Positions 10,394 through 20,250 are shown, counted from the stretch's first letter. The stretch: DNA of 64,000 nucleotides from Neisseriaceae bacterium (GCA_017458185.1 JAFTFY010000026.1:1-64000); one strand, 5' to 3'. A program made the numbers and translations. The notes: generated by a model not told the origin, from the letters alone.

Positions 10394-11380
10394 TTATTCT
10401 TCTTTTGGTTCTCGCAACATCAGTTGTTCTACGGCGACTTGGGCGGTGATTTTGTTGTTGATTAAGTCAAACAAAATACGGGTAATCGGCATATCAATGC
10501 CGTGTTTTTCTGCCATGCGATTGACTTCGGCGATGGTGTTGATGCCTTCGGCGACATGTCCTAATTCCTGCAAAATTTGTGGTAAGGGTTTGTTTTCGGC
10601 GAATTTTAAGCCCACTTGACGGTTGCGAGACAAGTCGCCTGTGGCGGTTAAAATTAAGTCGCCCATACCCGCCAAGCCCATCATGGTTGTGGCACTCGCT
10701 CCCAAAGCCAAAGCCAAACGCGTGATTTCTGCCAAGCCGCGTGTCAGCAACGCCGCACGAGCGTTTAAGCCGAATTTCAAACCGTCTGCCACACCTGCGG
10801 CAACTGCAATCACATTTTTCACCGCACCGCCCACAGCCACGCCGATGGGGTCATGATTGGCATAAATTCGCATAATTGTGCTATTTAATTGTGCGGAAAT
10901 TTGGTCTGCCCACACTGTGTTATCAGACGCAATGCACACAGCACACGGCAAACCCTGTGCGACTTCTTTGGCAAAGGAAGGACCAGACAATAAGCCGATA
11001 TAAGGATTTTCAGGCAGCGTTTCTTTGAGCACTTGGTGTGGCAATAAGCCTGTATTTTTTTCAAAGCCTTTGCAGGCGGCTAATACGGGCGTTTTTGGGG
11101 CGTATTTTTGCAAATGCGTTGTTGCCACAGACCGCAAAGCCGCAGTCGGCACAACCGCCAAAATTAAATCAGCGTTGTGTAATTGAGTGTAATCGGCGGT
11201 TACCATTAAGTTTTCAGGCAGCCTGAAACCTTTGAAAAATAAGATATTTTCTTTATGCTGATTGATTTCATCAGCCATCGCCTGATTTTCGGCAAACAAA
11301 GAAACGGTATGCGAACAACGATGAAAATGCAGTGCCAAAGCCGTTCCCCACGCACCTGCACCGATTACTGCAATGTTCAT
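10394..11380 (-). CDS. gpsA: Glycerol-3-phosphate dehydrogenase [NAD(P)+]
   Basis: Reduces dihydroxyacetone phosphate to sn-glycerol 3-phosphate for phospholipid synthesis. The 328-residue protein shows the N-terminal dinucleotide motif IGAGAWGTALALHF, the block LLSGPSFAKEVAQGLPCAV, and the catalytic-lysine block GGAVKNVIAVAAGVADGL (about residue 190) followed by GLNARAALLTRGLAEI. The start ATG follows a GGGC element. It is transcribed alone, toward envC. Confidence 0.96.
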   Translation of the reverse strand: MNIAVIGAGAWGTALALHFHRCSHTVSLFAENQAMADEINQHKENILFFKGFRLPENLMVTADYTQLHNADLILAVVPTAALRSVATTHLQKYAPKTPVLAACKGFEKNTGLLPHQVLKETLPENPYIGLLSGPSFAKEVAQGLPCAVCIASDNTVWADQISAQLNSTIMRIYANHDPIGVAVGGAVKNVIAVAAGVADGLKFGLNARAALLTRGLAEITRLALALGASATTMMGLAGMGDLILTATGDLSRNRQVGLKFAENKPLPQILQELGHVAEGINTIAEVNRMAEKHGIDMPITRILFDLINNKITAQVAVEQLMLREPKEE

Positions 11381-11595
11381 AATATGCCCTAATTTAAGTA
11401 AAAGGGCTATTTTAACAAAATTATGTTTGAAAACTTTATTTATGTATATTTTCAGGCTGCCTGAATGTTTTTTATTGTTTGTTAAAACAAAAAATATTAT
11501 TTAATAACAAAAACTAATATGCTCACTATCAACAGGTAAGCATTATTTTTCGGGCAGCCTGAACTTTATTTTCTTATCATCATTAAAAAAGGTAT

Positions 11596-11624
11596 TTGTC
11601 AAAACCCATTATGCTTTGTATAAT
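11596..11624 (+). promoter_or_regulatory. Sigma-70 promoter of acpP
   Basis: TTGTCA (11596-11601), a 17 bp spacer and a perfect TATAAT (11619-11624) form the best promoter in the window. The predicted start near 11631 leaves a leader of about 36 nt. Confidence 0.8.
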
Positions 11625-11666
11625 GGCGGTTGAATCTTTTTTTCAACACAGAAAGTTTGGACACAA

Positions 11667-11903
11667 ATGGACAACATTGAACAACGCGTGAAACAAATCG
11701 TTGCTGAACAACTTGGTAAAGACGAAGCAGAAGTTAAAAATGAATCTGCTTTTGAAGCAGATTTAGGTGCAGATTCTTTGGATACTGTCGAATTAGTGAT
11801 GGCGTTAGAAGAAGCATTCGGTTGCGAAATTCCTGACGAAGAAGCCGAAAAAATCACTACCGTGCAACAAGCCATTGATTATGTTACCGCAAACTTGAAA
11901 TAA
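11667..11903 (+). CDS. acpP: Acyl carrier protein
   Basis: A 78-residue acidic protein with the phosphopantetheine attachment motif [16 protein letters not shown]; Ser37 carries the cofactor in the family. It shuttles acyl chains in type II fatty acid synthesis and lipid A precursor synthesis. It precedes fabF as in many proteobacteria, separated by 101 nt that hold a hairpin, so the two may be expressed at different levels. Confidence 0.98.
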   Translation: MDNIEQRVKQIVAEQLGKDEAEVKNESAFEADLGADSLDTVELVMALEEAFGCEIPDEEAEKITTVQQAIDYVTANLK

Positions 11904-11936
11904 TTTTCGGTTTGCATTTTTCGTGTCAATACACAT

Positions 11937-11983
11937 AAAGCCTTTGAAGCAAACCTGTTGGGTCTTGGTTCAAAGGCTTTTTC
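11937..11983 (+). terminator. Hairpin between acpP and fabF
   Basis: AAAGCCTTTGAA and TTCAAAGGCTTTTT are 12 bp inverted repeats around a loop of about 20 nt, ending in T5. It is probably a partial terminator that lets acpP be expressed above fabF. Confidence 0.65.
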
Positions 11984-12004
11984 AATAAGGAAAAATAAAG
12001 TTAT

Positions 12005-13258
12005 ATGAATACCGCAAGACGAGTTGTCGTTACAGGTTTAGGGCAGGTTTCGCCCGTAGGCAATACAGTTGCCGAAGCGTGGGCAAATTTAACCGCTGGC
12101 ATGAGCGGTATCGGCACAATTACGCGTTTTGACGCGTCCGCCTTGCCTTGCACAATTGCGGGCGAAGTGAAAAACTTCGATGTCGCCCAGTATATTCCCC
12201 CCAAAGAAGCACGCCGTATGGATGTGTTTATTCACTACGGCATTGCCGCCGCCTTGCAAGCCATAGCGGACGCGGGTTTGGACGATATACCAAATTTAGA
12301 TAAAGAGCGAGTGGGCATCAATATCGGTGCGGGTATCGGCGGCTTACCTGCGATTGAAGCCACTGCCAACACCGTTTTCACGCAGGGGGCAAGACGCATT
12401 AACCCATTTTTTATTCCGTCTGCCTTAATTAACTTAATCTGCGGTCATATCACCATTATGAAAGGCTATCGTGGTCCGTCATACGGCATGGTGTCCGCTT
12501 GTACCACAGGTACACACAGCATAGGCGAAGCCGCACGCAATATTGCCTATGGCGATGCAGATATTATGCTTGCAGGCGGTGCAGAAGGTGCCATCTGCAC
12601 GCTTGGCGTAGGCGGATTTGCGGCAATGAAAGCCTTATCCACACGCAATGATGACCCGAAAACCGCGTCTCGTCCGTGGGACAAAGACCGAGACGGCTTT
12701 GTGATGGGCGAAGGAGCAGGCGTTTTGGTGTTAGAAGAACTGGAACACGCCAAGAAGCGTGGTGCCAAAATCTACGCCGAAGTGGCAGGCTACGGCATGA
12801 GTTCAGACGCACACCACATTACTGCCCCCAACGCCGAAGGTCCTGCTTTGGCAATGAAACGAGCATTAGCGGACGCATGCTTAAATCCGTCTGATATAGA
12901 CTATATCAACGCACACGGCACTTCCACACCGTTGGGCGATGTGAATGAAACCACAGCGATTAAATTAGCATTAGGCGAAGAAGCCGCCAAAAACTTGGTT
13001 GTTAATTCAACCAAATCCATGACAGGACACTTATTAGGCGGAGCAGGCGGCATTGAAGCGGTGTATTCGGTTTTGGCATTAGCCAACCAAGTTTCCCCGC
13101 CCACAATCAATATTTTCAACCAAGATATTGAAAACGGTTGCGACTTGGACTATTGTGCCAACACCGCAAGAGATATGAAAATCAACGCTATATTGTCTAA
13201 CTCATTCGGCTTTGGCGGCACAAACGGCTCGCTTGCGATGAAACGGTTTGTGGATTGA
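12005..13258 (+). CDS. fabF: 3-oxoacyl-[acyl-carrier-protein] synthase II
   Basis: Condenses malonyl-ACP with acyl-ACP during fatty acid elongation. The 417 residues carry the Cys-His-His triad of the family: VSACTTGTHSIG (Cys about 162), NAHGTSTPLGD (His about 302) and MTGHLLGGAGG (His about 338), plus the C-terminal NSFGFGGTNGSL. It lies directly downstream of acpP, forming a small fatty-acid synthesis cluster. The ATG at 12005 follows an AAGGAAAAATAAAG stretch. Confidence 0.97.
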   Translation: MNTARRVVVTGLGQVSPVGNTVAEAWANLTAGMSGIGTITRFDASALPCTIAGEVKNFDVAQYIPPKEARRMDVFIHYGIAAALQAIADAGLDDIPNLDKERVGINIGAGIGGLPAIEATANTVFTQGARRINPFFIPSALINLICGHITIMKGYRGPSYGMVSACTTGTHSIGEAARNIAYGDADIMLAGGAEGAICTLGVGGFAAMKALSTRNDDPKTASRPWDKDRDGFVMGEGAGVLVLEELEHAKKRGAKIYAEVAGYGMSSDAHHITAPNAEGPALAMKRALADACLNPSDIDYINAHGTSTPLGDVNETTAIKLALGEEAAKNLVVNSTKSMTGHLLGGAGGIEAVYSVLALANQVSPPTINIFNQDIENGCDLDYCANTARDMKINAILSNSFGFGGTNGSLAMKRFVD

Positions 13259-13337
13259 TTTTCAGGCAAGATTGATAAATATTTCTTGCAAAAAATGAAA
13301 ATCACGGTATAATCGCTCTTCTATTTTTCCGTTTCTT

Positions 13338-13413
13338 GCCGGCTTAGCTCAGTTGGTAGAGCAGCTGACTTGTAATCAGAAGGTCGAGGGTTCAACTCCT
13401 TTAGCCGGCACCA
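13338..13413 (+). tRNA. tRNA-Thr (anticodon TGT)
   Basis: A full cloverleaf can be drawn: acceptor GCCGGCT pairing with AGCCGGC, D arm GCTC/GAGC, anticodon loop CTTGTAA with anticodon TGT, T arm with GGTTCAA, and an encoded CCA end. The 76 nt are followed at once by a terminator. Confidence 0.97.
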
Positions 13414-13416
13414 ATA

Positions 13417-13453
13417 AAAAAAGCAGTGTTATTCAAAATAACACTGCTTTTTT
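13417..13453 (+). terminator. Terminator of tRNA-Thr
   Basis: AAAAAAGCAGTGTTATT, loop CAAA, then ATAACACTGCTTTTTT: a 16 bp stem with a T run. The A-rich 5' arm means it can also work for minus-strand transcripts arriving from the mnmA side. Confidence 0.93.
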
Positions 13454-13458
13454 CTTTT

Positions 13459-13749
13459 TCAGGCTGCCTGAAAATCATCACCTTGTGCTTCTGCACAATA
13501 TTCACAACGCCCTAAACGGTCTAATGGCAATTTAGGTAATATTTTTCTTAATTCTTGGTAAATGATTTTTCTTTCACAAGATAAAGAAAACCAGTCTGCA
13601 TTTTTATCAAAAAAATCTTCTGCATCAAGTACAGGGCTATATCCTTTGTGTCCGCAAATTTTACAAATGTTAATGTATTTCTTGGCAGAACGATTGCAAC
13701 ATTCAATATACCAAGAAAAACCGCGTTTAACATATTTGCTATGTGACAT
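13459..13749 (-). CDS. Small Cys-rich (zinc-ribbon-like) hypothetical protein
   Basis: This 96-residue protein has two CxxC pairs, CKIC near residue 29 and CEYC near residue 84, plus other Cys and His residues, suggesting a small zinc-binding fold. I do not recognise the family. Its ATG is immediately after the mnmA stop (TAA at 13752-13750, ATG at 13749-13747), so translational coupling to mnmA is likely. Its last residues, FQAA, and its stop codon are supplied by a DUS (13457-13473). Confidence 0.65.
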   Translation of the reverse strand: MSHSKYVKRGFSWYIECCNRSAKKYINICKICGHKGYSPVLDAEDFFDKNADWFSLSCERKIIYQELRKILPKLPLDRLGRCEYCAEAQGDDFQAA

Positions 13750-14814
13750 TTACTCAATTACCCCCCCGCCCAAGCACACATCGCCGTTATACAGCACGGC
13801 GGATTGTCCTGAGGTTACTGCCCATTGTGGTGCATCAAAAATAAGTTTTGCTTGATTGTCAGATAGATACACTAATTCACACGAAGCGTCTGCCATACGG
13901 TAGCGGGTTTTGGCAGTGTAGCGTCCTGCGGCGGGTTTTTCTGGCAGCGTCCAAGATAAATCCGTCATCGTTAGGCTGTCGGATAGCAACAAGGGGTGAT
14001 TGTGTCCTTGCACCACAATCAATTCATTTTTTGACATATCTTTGGCCGCGACAAACCACGCATCGCCTGCTCCGCCGATATTCAAGCCCTTGCGTTGTCC
14101 TATGGTGTAGAAACTCAATCCGCAATGCTCGCCGACAACCACACCGTCAGGCGTTTTCATATCGCCCTTGTTTGTGGGCAAGTATTTTTGCAAAAACTCA
14201 CGAAAGGGGCGTTCGCCGATAAAGCAAATGCCTGTGCTGTCTTTTTTTGTGGCAGTGGGCAGTTTCAGTTGTGCGGCAATTTCTCGCACTTGTGGCTTTT
14301 TTAGATTGCCTAATGGAAACAATGACTTGGATAATTGTGCTTGCGATAAACGGTGTAAAAAATAGGTTTGGTCTTTATTGTCGTCATCGGCTTTGCATAG
14401 AAAATGTACGCCGTCTTGGATTTCTTTTTTGGCATAATGCCCTGTGGCAATTAAGTCTGCACCTTGACGGAGTGCGTCATCTAAAAAGCATTTGAATTTG
14501 ATTTCGGAGTTGCACAAAATATCAGGGTTAGGCGTTCTGCCTGCTGAATATTCTTTCAAGAAATACGAAAAAACACGCTCTTTATATTCGGCGGCAAAAT
14601 TCACCAAATCAATATCAATGCCCAACAAATCCGCCACAGCCATAGCGTCCATTGAGTCTTGCTTAATGGAACAGTATTCATCATCGTCATCGTCTTGCCA
14701 GTTTTGCATAAACATACCACGCACGGCAAAGCCTTGCTGTAACAGTAAATAGGCGGCAACCGATGAATCCACACCGCCCGATAAACCGACAATAACGCTT
14801 TGTTTTGATGACAT
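13750..14814 (-). CDS. mnmA: tRNA-specific 2-thiouridylase
   Basis: Thiolates U34 of tRNA-Lys, tRNA-Glu and tRNA-Gln. The 354 residues show the PP-loop [15 protein letters not shown], the first catalytic cysteine in [18 protein letters not shown], and the second cysteine in [21 protein letters not shown] upstream of the ATG is a good ribosome binding site. A C7 run (13761-13767) lies in the codons just before the stop; slippage there would change only the last few residues and the coupling to the downstream small gene. Confidence 0.96.
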   Translation of the reverse strand: MSSKQSVIVGLSGGVDSSVAAYLLLQQGFAVRGMFMQNWQDDDDDEYCSIKQDSMDAMAVADLLGIDIDLVNFAAEYKERVFSYFLKEYSAGRTPNPDILCNSEIKFKCFLDDALRQGADLIATGHYAKKEIQDGVHFLCKADDDNKDQTYFLHRLSQAQLSKSLFPLGNLKKPQVREIAAQLKLPTATKKDSTGICFIGERPFREFLQKYLPTNKGDMKTPDGVVVGEHCGLSFYTIGQRKGLNIGGAGDAWFVAAKDMSKNELIVVQGHNHPLLLSDSLTMTDLSWTLPEKPAAGRYTAKTRYRMADASCELVYLSDNQAKLIFDAPQWAVTSGQSAVLYNGDVCLGGGVIE

Positions 14815-14856
14815 TTTTTTGTTTTCCTTATATTTCAGGCTGCCTGAAAACCTTTT

Positions 14857-16479
14857 TTAAGCACAATCCCAGTTATACAGCACACGCGAAAAATTGCGTT
14901 TTTTCAAATCGTCCGCTGTGATAAAGAAATTGCCCACGCCTGCGTCGCCCCACATAATATCGCCTTCGGTATCTATTTGTAATAACAAAATTTTGTGTTC
15001 TGCAAGTTCTTCATTGTAGTAGCGTGGGTCGGATTGTGTAAAGAAAGCGTAACCGCCGATACGGTGTCCTGCGGTACTGTTATGTAGTTTATCGTAGGTT
15101 TCTTCTTCAATTAAATCAAGCAATTCGTCATCTTCATCGAACTTGATTTTTAATTTTTCTGCGGTTATTTTGAACAATTTTTCAAAACGATAATCGCAAG
15201 GGCTGATTGAAGTTTGTTTCAATTCAAATGAAAGTTGATATTGCACCGACAATGGCAGATTATCACTCATTTCGGCTGTGGGAATATCCAAAGCCAAAAC
15301 CATTTCTTCGCTGATATTTTTATCTATATTTTCGTGATAAACCACACGCCAACCGTCCTGTTGCAAGGGCTTATCTAAATCTAAACCGTATAAATATTTT
15401 TCATCAGGCGACAAGAAAAACTGCAACAAACCTTTTTCAGGAAAATCGGGCAAAGGCGGTAATTCTGCCAAATCAATTTGAGCCAACAAAATCAATTTAT
15501 TACCTTGATTATCCACAGGATAGGGCTTTTGCAAATCCCAGTAAGGCACACCGCCAAATTTGTTTGCGGTTAAGGGCAGTTTTTTGGCTTTTTTGGGTTT
15601 GATTTTAATAATCGGCGTGGCGGTGTCTTTTTTAATTTGCGACAACACTTTTTTGGCTTGTTTTTCTTCGTCCGTTAAGGGGCGTTTTTTATTTTTGCTT
15701 TGTTCGTATTGCTCCAAAGCGTTTGTATAACGAGCAAAACAAGTTAATTGTTGAATATTCTCTGGAATATCATTAAGATTATTACATTCTATTATTTCAA
15801 ATTTTCTTAATTTGGGTAATTGTGCAATACTTGCAGGCAACGAAGATAATTTTTTACATTGCTGTATTTCCAAGTCTTTTAATTCGGAAAGTTGCCCCAT
15901 ACTATCAGGCAAGGTAATCAATTCAGGTAATCTACTGATATGTAATTTTTTTAATTTTGTTAATTGACCTATACTTTCAGGTAAATGGTTTAAAGTAGTT
16001 GTCCCCCTATAACCACCAATGTCTAATTTTTTTAATTGATTTAACTTGCCGATATTTTCAGGTAATTCGGCAAGATTAGAACAACAACCTACACCTAATT
16101 CTGTTAGTTCTGTTAATTCAACAATGCTTTCAGGTAGTTTTTTAATACCGCAATCGACTACTATTAAAATGCGTAATTTTTTTAATTGTCCTATACTTTC
16201 AGGAAGCATAGATAACATTCGCCAGCCATTTATATATAATTCTTCTAATTGAGTAAGATATTGAATAGTGCTTGTCAATTTAGATACACCGACACCATAA
16301 CCATAAATATATATTTTTTTGATTTGTGCTAAATATTTTTTAACTTCCGTCTGTGTTGTCATTTGCGAAAAATCAGGTTTTTTATTCGCATTACCGATAG
16401 TAACATCAGGGCGAGCCAAAAATTTTTTTAATTCGTCAATTTCTTGTGTGCTTAATTCAAAATCGTGTTGCGTATTCAT
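14857..16479 (-). CDS. Leucine-rich repeat protein with C-terminal DUF1963 (YwqG-like) domain
   Basis: About seven LRR units of the LPESIGQLxxLxxLxI type span residues 60-260. They are followed by a charged linker and, from about 310 to the end (540), a region I recognise as DUF1963/YwqG-like: FGGVPYWDLQKPYPV, LLAQIDLAELPPL, GLLQFFLSPDEKYLYGLD, GGYAFFTQSDPR and a terminal GDAGVGNFFI block. The N-terminus MNTQ...EVKKYL matches the start of the LRR gene at 63299, so these are paralogues. No signal peptide is seen, so it is probably cytoplasmic; LRRs usually bind proteins. The start is supported by AAGGAAAAAAACAA before the ATG. Function unknown. Confidence 0.85.
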   Translation of the reverse strand: MNTQHDFELSTQEIDELKKFLARPDVTIGNANKKPDFSQMTTQTEVKKYLAQIKKIYIYGYGVGVSKLTSTIQYLTQLEELYINGWRMLSMLPESIGQLKKLRILIVVDCGIKKLPESIVELTELTELGVGCCSNLAELPENIGKLNQLKKLDIGGYRGTTTLNHLPESIGQLTKLKKLHISRLPELITLPDSMGQLSELKDLEIQQCKKLSSLPASIAQLPKLRKFEIIECNNLNDIPENIQQLTCFARYTNALEQYEQSKNKKRPLTDEEKQAKKVLSQIKKDTATPIIKIKPKKAKKLPLTANKFGGVPYWDLQKPYPVDNQGNKLILLAQIDLAELPPLPDFPEKGLLQFFLSPDEKYLYGLDLDKPLQQDGWRVVYHENIDKNISEEMVLALDIPTAEMSDNLPLSVQYQLSFELKQTSISPCDYRFEKLFKITAEKLKIKFDEDDELLDLIEEETYDKLHNSTAGHRIGGYAFFTQSDPRYYNEELAEHKILLLQIDTEGDIMWGDAGVGNFFITADDLKKRNFSRVLYNWDCA

Positions 16480-16514
16480 TTGTTTTTTTCCTTTATGAAA
16501 AGTTGAAAAATCAG

Positions 16515-16628
16515 TTTCAGGCTGCCTGAAAATTTGACAAGTTCGCTCTCCGTAGTTAGGAGATTGCCACGACTTGAACTTTGTTCAAGTCTCGCTTTTG
16601 ACGATAAGGGCTTTCAGGCTGCCTGAAA
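16515..16628. repeat. Dispersed-repeat copy bracketed by two DUS
   Basis: DUS copies at 16515-16531 and 16612-16628 flank a short element with TAGGAGATTGCCACGACTTG and a hairpin CTTGAACTTTGTTCAAG, similar to elements near 5285, 39630 and 41604. It separates the LRR gene from the yebC end. Confidence 0.7.
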
Positions 16629-16641
16629 AATTAAATTGATT

Positions 16642-17373
16642 TTACTCATCTAAATCCAACACCGCAGAAGTATAGACATTTTGCACATCGTCTAAATCTT
16701 CCAAAGCGTCAATCAATTTTTGCATTTTCACCGCATCATCGCCTGACAATTCGGTTTCGTTTTGGGCTCGGTACGAAACATCGCCGTCTTCGGCTTTGAA
16801 ACCTGCGGCTTCTAACGCAGCTTTCACTGCTGGGTAATCATTCGGTTCGGTAATCACTTCAAATGAACCGTCATCGTTGCTGATAACATCGCTTGCCCCT
16901 GCGTTTAACGCCGCTTCCATTAACGAATCTTCATCGGTTTCAGGCGAAAACAGCAAATAACCTTGATGAACAAACTGATACGCCACGCAACCGTCCGTGC
17001 CAAGATTGCCGCCGTGTTTGGTGAAAGCATGACGCACATCAGCCACTGTGCGAGTTTTGTTGTCGGTTAAGCAATCAACCATCAACGCCGCACCGCCAAT
17101 GCCATAGCCTTCATACCGCAATTCCACATATTCCACGCCTTCCAAATTGCCTGTGCCTTTGTCAATGGCACGCTGAATATTGTCTTTGGGCATATTCGCT
17201 TCGGAGGCTTTTTCCAACGCCAAACGCAAGCGTGGGTTAGCATTTGGGTCGCCGCCGCCCATTCTGGCGGCAATGGTAATTTCCTTAATCACACGCGTAA
17301 AAATTTTGCCGCGTTTGGCATCTTGACGGGCTTTCTTGTGCTGAATATTCGCCCATTTACTGTGTCCTGCCAT
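16642..17373 (-). CDS. yebC: YebC/PmpR-family protein
   Basis: The 243 residues start [20 protein letters not shown], the family signature, with [16 protein letters not shown] and [14 protein letters not shown] following. The family has been described both as transcriptional regulators and as ribosome-associated factors that help translate difficult (for example proline-rich) stretches; which applies here cannot be told. It is encoded alone, cytoplasmic, with a typical full length. Confidence 0.94.
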   Translation of the reverse strand: MAGHSKWANIQHKKARQDAKRGKIFTRVIKEITIAARMGGGDPNANPRLRLALEKASEANMPKDNIQRAIDKGTGNLEGVEYVELRYEGYGIGGAALMVDCLTDNKTRTVADVRHAFTKHGGNLGTDGCVAYQFVHQGYLLFSPETDEDSLMEAALNAGASDVISNDDGSFEVITEPNDYPAVKAALEAAGFKAEDGDVSYRAQNETELSGDDAVKMQKLIDALEDLDDVQNVYTSAVLDLDE

Positions 17374-17559
17374 AATATTGTCTTTCTATTAAAAATTTAA
17401 AACGAAAGATTTTAAACGATTTATGTCAATCAATACAATAGGTTCAGGTTGCCTGAAATGAGAACACAATAACAATGCGTCCGTTTTTACTTTAAAACAC
17501 ATTATTTTGATATGATTAAACATTCCATTGTTCAGGCTGCCTGAAACGAAGTAGGGCGA

Positions 17560-17665
17560 TATAGTCCATCAATTTCAACATTGAAATGCCTTGGCTCGCC
17601 TTGCCGTATTACTTGTACTGTCTGCGTCTGGCTGCCTGTTTCTCGTTTGAATTTGATTGACTATA
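17560..17665. mobile_element. Correia-like miniature element, copy 2 (106 bp)
   Basis: Ends TATAGTCCATCAATTTCAA and, inverted, TATAGTCAATCAAATTCAA; interior CTCGCCTTGCCGTATTACTT and TACTGTCTGCG. Same length as copies 1 and 3. Its right end stops 6 nt before the glnD ATG, so it forms the glnD leader. A DUS lies just left of it (17531-17547). Confidence 0.82.
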
Positions 17666-17671
17666 AAATAT

Positions 17672-20227
17672 ATGACTGCACTCGTCTTTACACTTACGCA
17701 TGATTTTCTTTGTGGCAAACAAGATTTGGCACGGCATTATCGCACGCAGCAAAATGTGCATGCGTTTTTTTCAGGCAGCCTGAAATTGCGTCATCGTATT
17801 ATCAGTCAGTTGGCACAAGATATTTTTTCGCCAAAAGAAGTGTCACTTATTGCCACAGGCGGCTTTGGGCGTGGGGAGATTTATCCTTTTTCGGATACCG
17901 ATATGGCGATTATTTTGCCTGATAATGTTTCAGGCAGCCTGAAAAATCGGGCAGCGGAATTTGTGCAAGCCTTGTGGGACATCGGTTTGTCGCCTGCGGT
18001 CAAAATCGGCACGCTCGATGAGTTGCTTTTTTCAGCAAAAAACGATTTGACGGGCGATACGGCGTTAATGGAGTGTCGTTTTTTATTAGGCAACCTGAAA
18101 ACTTATAACCATTTGATTTCTCAATTAAATTTACAACGCGATAGAGTGGCTTATATAGACGGCAAATTATCCGAATTAGAGCAGCGACACGCCAAATCGC
18201 AGGGTTCTGGCAGCCTGTTAGAGCCAAATATCAAAACTTGCCCTGGCGGTTTGCGGGACATTCATACGATGATTTGGTTAGCCAAAGTGCAGGGTTTGCC
18301 GTTTGATTTTTCGTCTTTGGTTGGGCGGAAGATTTTGACGCGTGCGGAAGCCTTGTTGTTGGTGAAAAGTCATCAAACTTTGGCGAGTATGCGGATTGAA
18401 TTGCATTTGGCGGCACAAAAAAGTGAAGATAAATTATTATTCGACTGGCAAAATAAAATCGCTCAAACGCTTGATTTAACAGACGATTCTTTTTCCTTAA
18501 AAAGTGAAAAATTGATGAAGTCGTTTTATCGTGCGGTCAAAACCGTGCGGCAGTTAGACGGCATTATTTTGCCTATGCTTAAAGAACGCGTTTTTTCGGC
18601 ATATCCACGCCATTTTTCGGTTATTAACGCACAATATGAACAGCACGGTCGCTTGATTGCGGTGCGAGATAAAAATCTTTTCAAAAAAGACGAAAAGCAG
18701 ATTTTTAATATCATTCGTCTATTGCAGGATAATCCTGATATTGACGGCATTGACGCACAAACCCTGCGGCTGTTTTGGAATGCGGCTCAAAAAATCGGAC
18801 GGCGATTTCGTAAAAATCCTGCTAATCGCAAACTGTTTATCGAATTGTTCAAAAACGGTAAGCGTTTGACGCAAATTTTGCGTATGCTGAATTTATACGG
18901 CGTTTTGGGTAAATACCTGCCCGCGTTCGACCGCATTGTCGGCTTGTTGCAGCACGATTTATTTCATATTTATCCTGTTGATGACCATATATTAACGGTT
19001 GTGCGTAATCTTCGCCGTTTGGCAAAAGACGAATACGCCCACGAATTTCCTTTTGCGTCTGCCCTAATGCACAATTTTCAACGCAAAGATATTTTGTATT
19101 TGGCGGCGTTGTTTCACGATATTGCCAAAGGACGCGGCGGCGACCACGATATTTTGGGGGCAAAAGACGCACGGCAATTTGCGTTAGACCACTTTTTAAC
19201 GCCTGATGAAACAGAACTTCTGGCGTGGTTGGTTGAACATCATTTATTGCTGTCAATGACAGCACAAAAAGAAGATATAGCCAACCTGAAAACCATTGCC
19301 AAATTCTGCCAAGTTGTTGATAATCCAGAAAAATTATCCGCATTGTATTTGCTGACTGTCGCCGATGTGCGTGGCACCAACCCTGCCATTTGGAACTCGT
19401 GGAAAGCAGGATTGTTTGAAAACCTGTTTCAGGCAGCCTTACAATATTTACAAGGCACAAAAAATAATCAAGTGGTTGTGGCAGGACGCAGACGGCAAAT
19501 TGCCGCAAATGAACTTAACCTTTTGAATATCAAAGAAAAAGAACAAAAAAAATTATTTCATTTTTTGGGCGATGCCTATTTTGTGCGTCATCAAAAAGCC
19601 GATATTCGCTGGCATTTACAGCATATCGCCCAGCACCCACAAACTGCCTGTTTTGCCTTGCGTTTTTTAGAAAATCACACCTTGCAAGTGTTTGTGTATA
19701 TGCCCAATGCCGAACGCTTGTTTGTGGGTTTGTGTCAAATTTTCAGCCATTTTCGCTTGGATATTGTGCAAGCAAATGCCTATTTAACCGACCACAATTT
19801 TATTTTAGACACCTTCGTTTTATATCCGCCGCCGATGATAGACGAAGACGAATTAGACGAAATTGAAGGCAGCCTGAAAGACGAATTGCAACAATTTTTA
19901 GCGAGCAGACAACCAAGTAATCATCTTCACGCCCCCAAAACCCTGCCCAACCGCCGAGCCAAACACCAGCCGATTGCCACAACCGTTTCCATTGACGAGA
20001 GCGATGACGGACAATTTACCCTGTATGTCATCACCCACAACCGCCCCTATCTATTAGCCACAATCGCCGACACGCTTTACGGCTTGGGCATTCATATTCG
20101 GCACGCTCAAATCAACACTTTGGGCGAACGCGTGGAAGACAGTTTCCTAATCGAAGCCCCCAGTCTCACCGAAAGCAAAAACCGCACCTTGCTGAAAAAT
20201 ACACTGTTGCAACGAATAAGCGGATAG
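17672..20227 (+). CDS. glnD: Bifunctional uridylyltransferase/uridylyl-removing enzyme
   Basis: Senses glutamine and (de)uridylylates PII proteins. Domains in order: nucleotidyltransferase with GGFGRGEIYPFSDTDMAI (about residues 64-81), a helical region, HD hydrolase with ALFHDIAKGRGGDHD (about 478), ACT1 (about 670-735) and ACT2 (about 780-845). From the ATG at 17672 it is 851 residues, near the usual length. An in-frame TTG at 17657 lies inside the Correia-like element and is less likely. No ribosome binding site is obvious because the element abuts the start. Several in-frame DUS give SGSLK peptides (for example FFSGSLKLRH, NVSGSLKNRA). Confidence 0.95.
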   Translation: MTALVFTLTHDFLCGKQDLARHYRTQQNVHAFFSGSLKLRHRIISQLAQDIFSPKEVSLIATGGFGRGEIYPFSDTDMAIILPDNVSGSLKNRAAEFVQALWDIGLSPAVKIGTLDELLFSAKNDLTGDTALMECRFLLGNLKTYNHLISQLNLQRDRVAYIDGKLSELEQRHAKSQGSGSLLEPNIKTCPGGLRDIHTMIWLAKVQGLPFDFSSLVGRKILTRAEALLLVKSHQTLASMRIELHLAAQKSEDKLLFDWQNKIAQTLDLTDDSFSLKSEKLMKSFYRAVKTVRQLDGIILPMLKERVFSAYPRHFSVINAQYEQHGRLIAVRDKNLFKKDEKQIFNIIRLLQDNPDIDGIDAQTLRLFWNAAQKIGRRFRKNPANRKLFIELFKNGKRLTQILRMLNLYGVLGKYLPAFDRIVGLLQHDLFHIYPVDDHILTVVRNLRRLAKDEYAHEFPFASALMHNFQRKDILYLAALFHDIAKGRGGDHDILGAKDARQFALDHFLTPDETELLAWLVEHHLLLSMTAQKEDIANLKTIAKFCQVVDNPEKLSALYLLTVADVRGTNPAIWNSWKAGLFENLFQAALQYLQGTKNNQVVVAGRRRQIAANELNLLNIKEKEQKKLFHFLGDAYFVRHQKADIRWHLQHIAQHPQTACFALRFLENHTLQVFVYMPNAERLFVGLCQIFSHFRLDIVQANAYLTDHNFILDTFVLYPPPMIDEDELDEIEGSLKDELQQFLASRQPSNHLHAPKTLPNRRAKHQPIATTVSIDESDDGQFTLYVITHNRPYLLATIADTLYGLGIHIRHAQINTLGERVEDSFLIEAPSLTESKNRTLLKNTLLQRISG

Positions 20228-20250
20228 TTTCAGGCTGCCTGAAATCATTT

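Noticed and set aside
18849..19508. 219-residue minus-strand frame inside glnD
   Set aside because: It overlaps a conserved glnD region (HD domain) and shows no domain or start signal; a composition-driven shadow.
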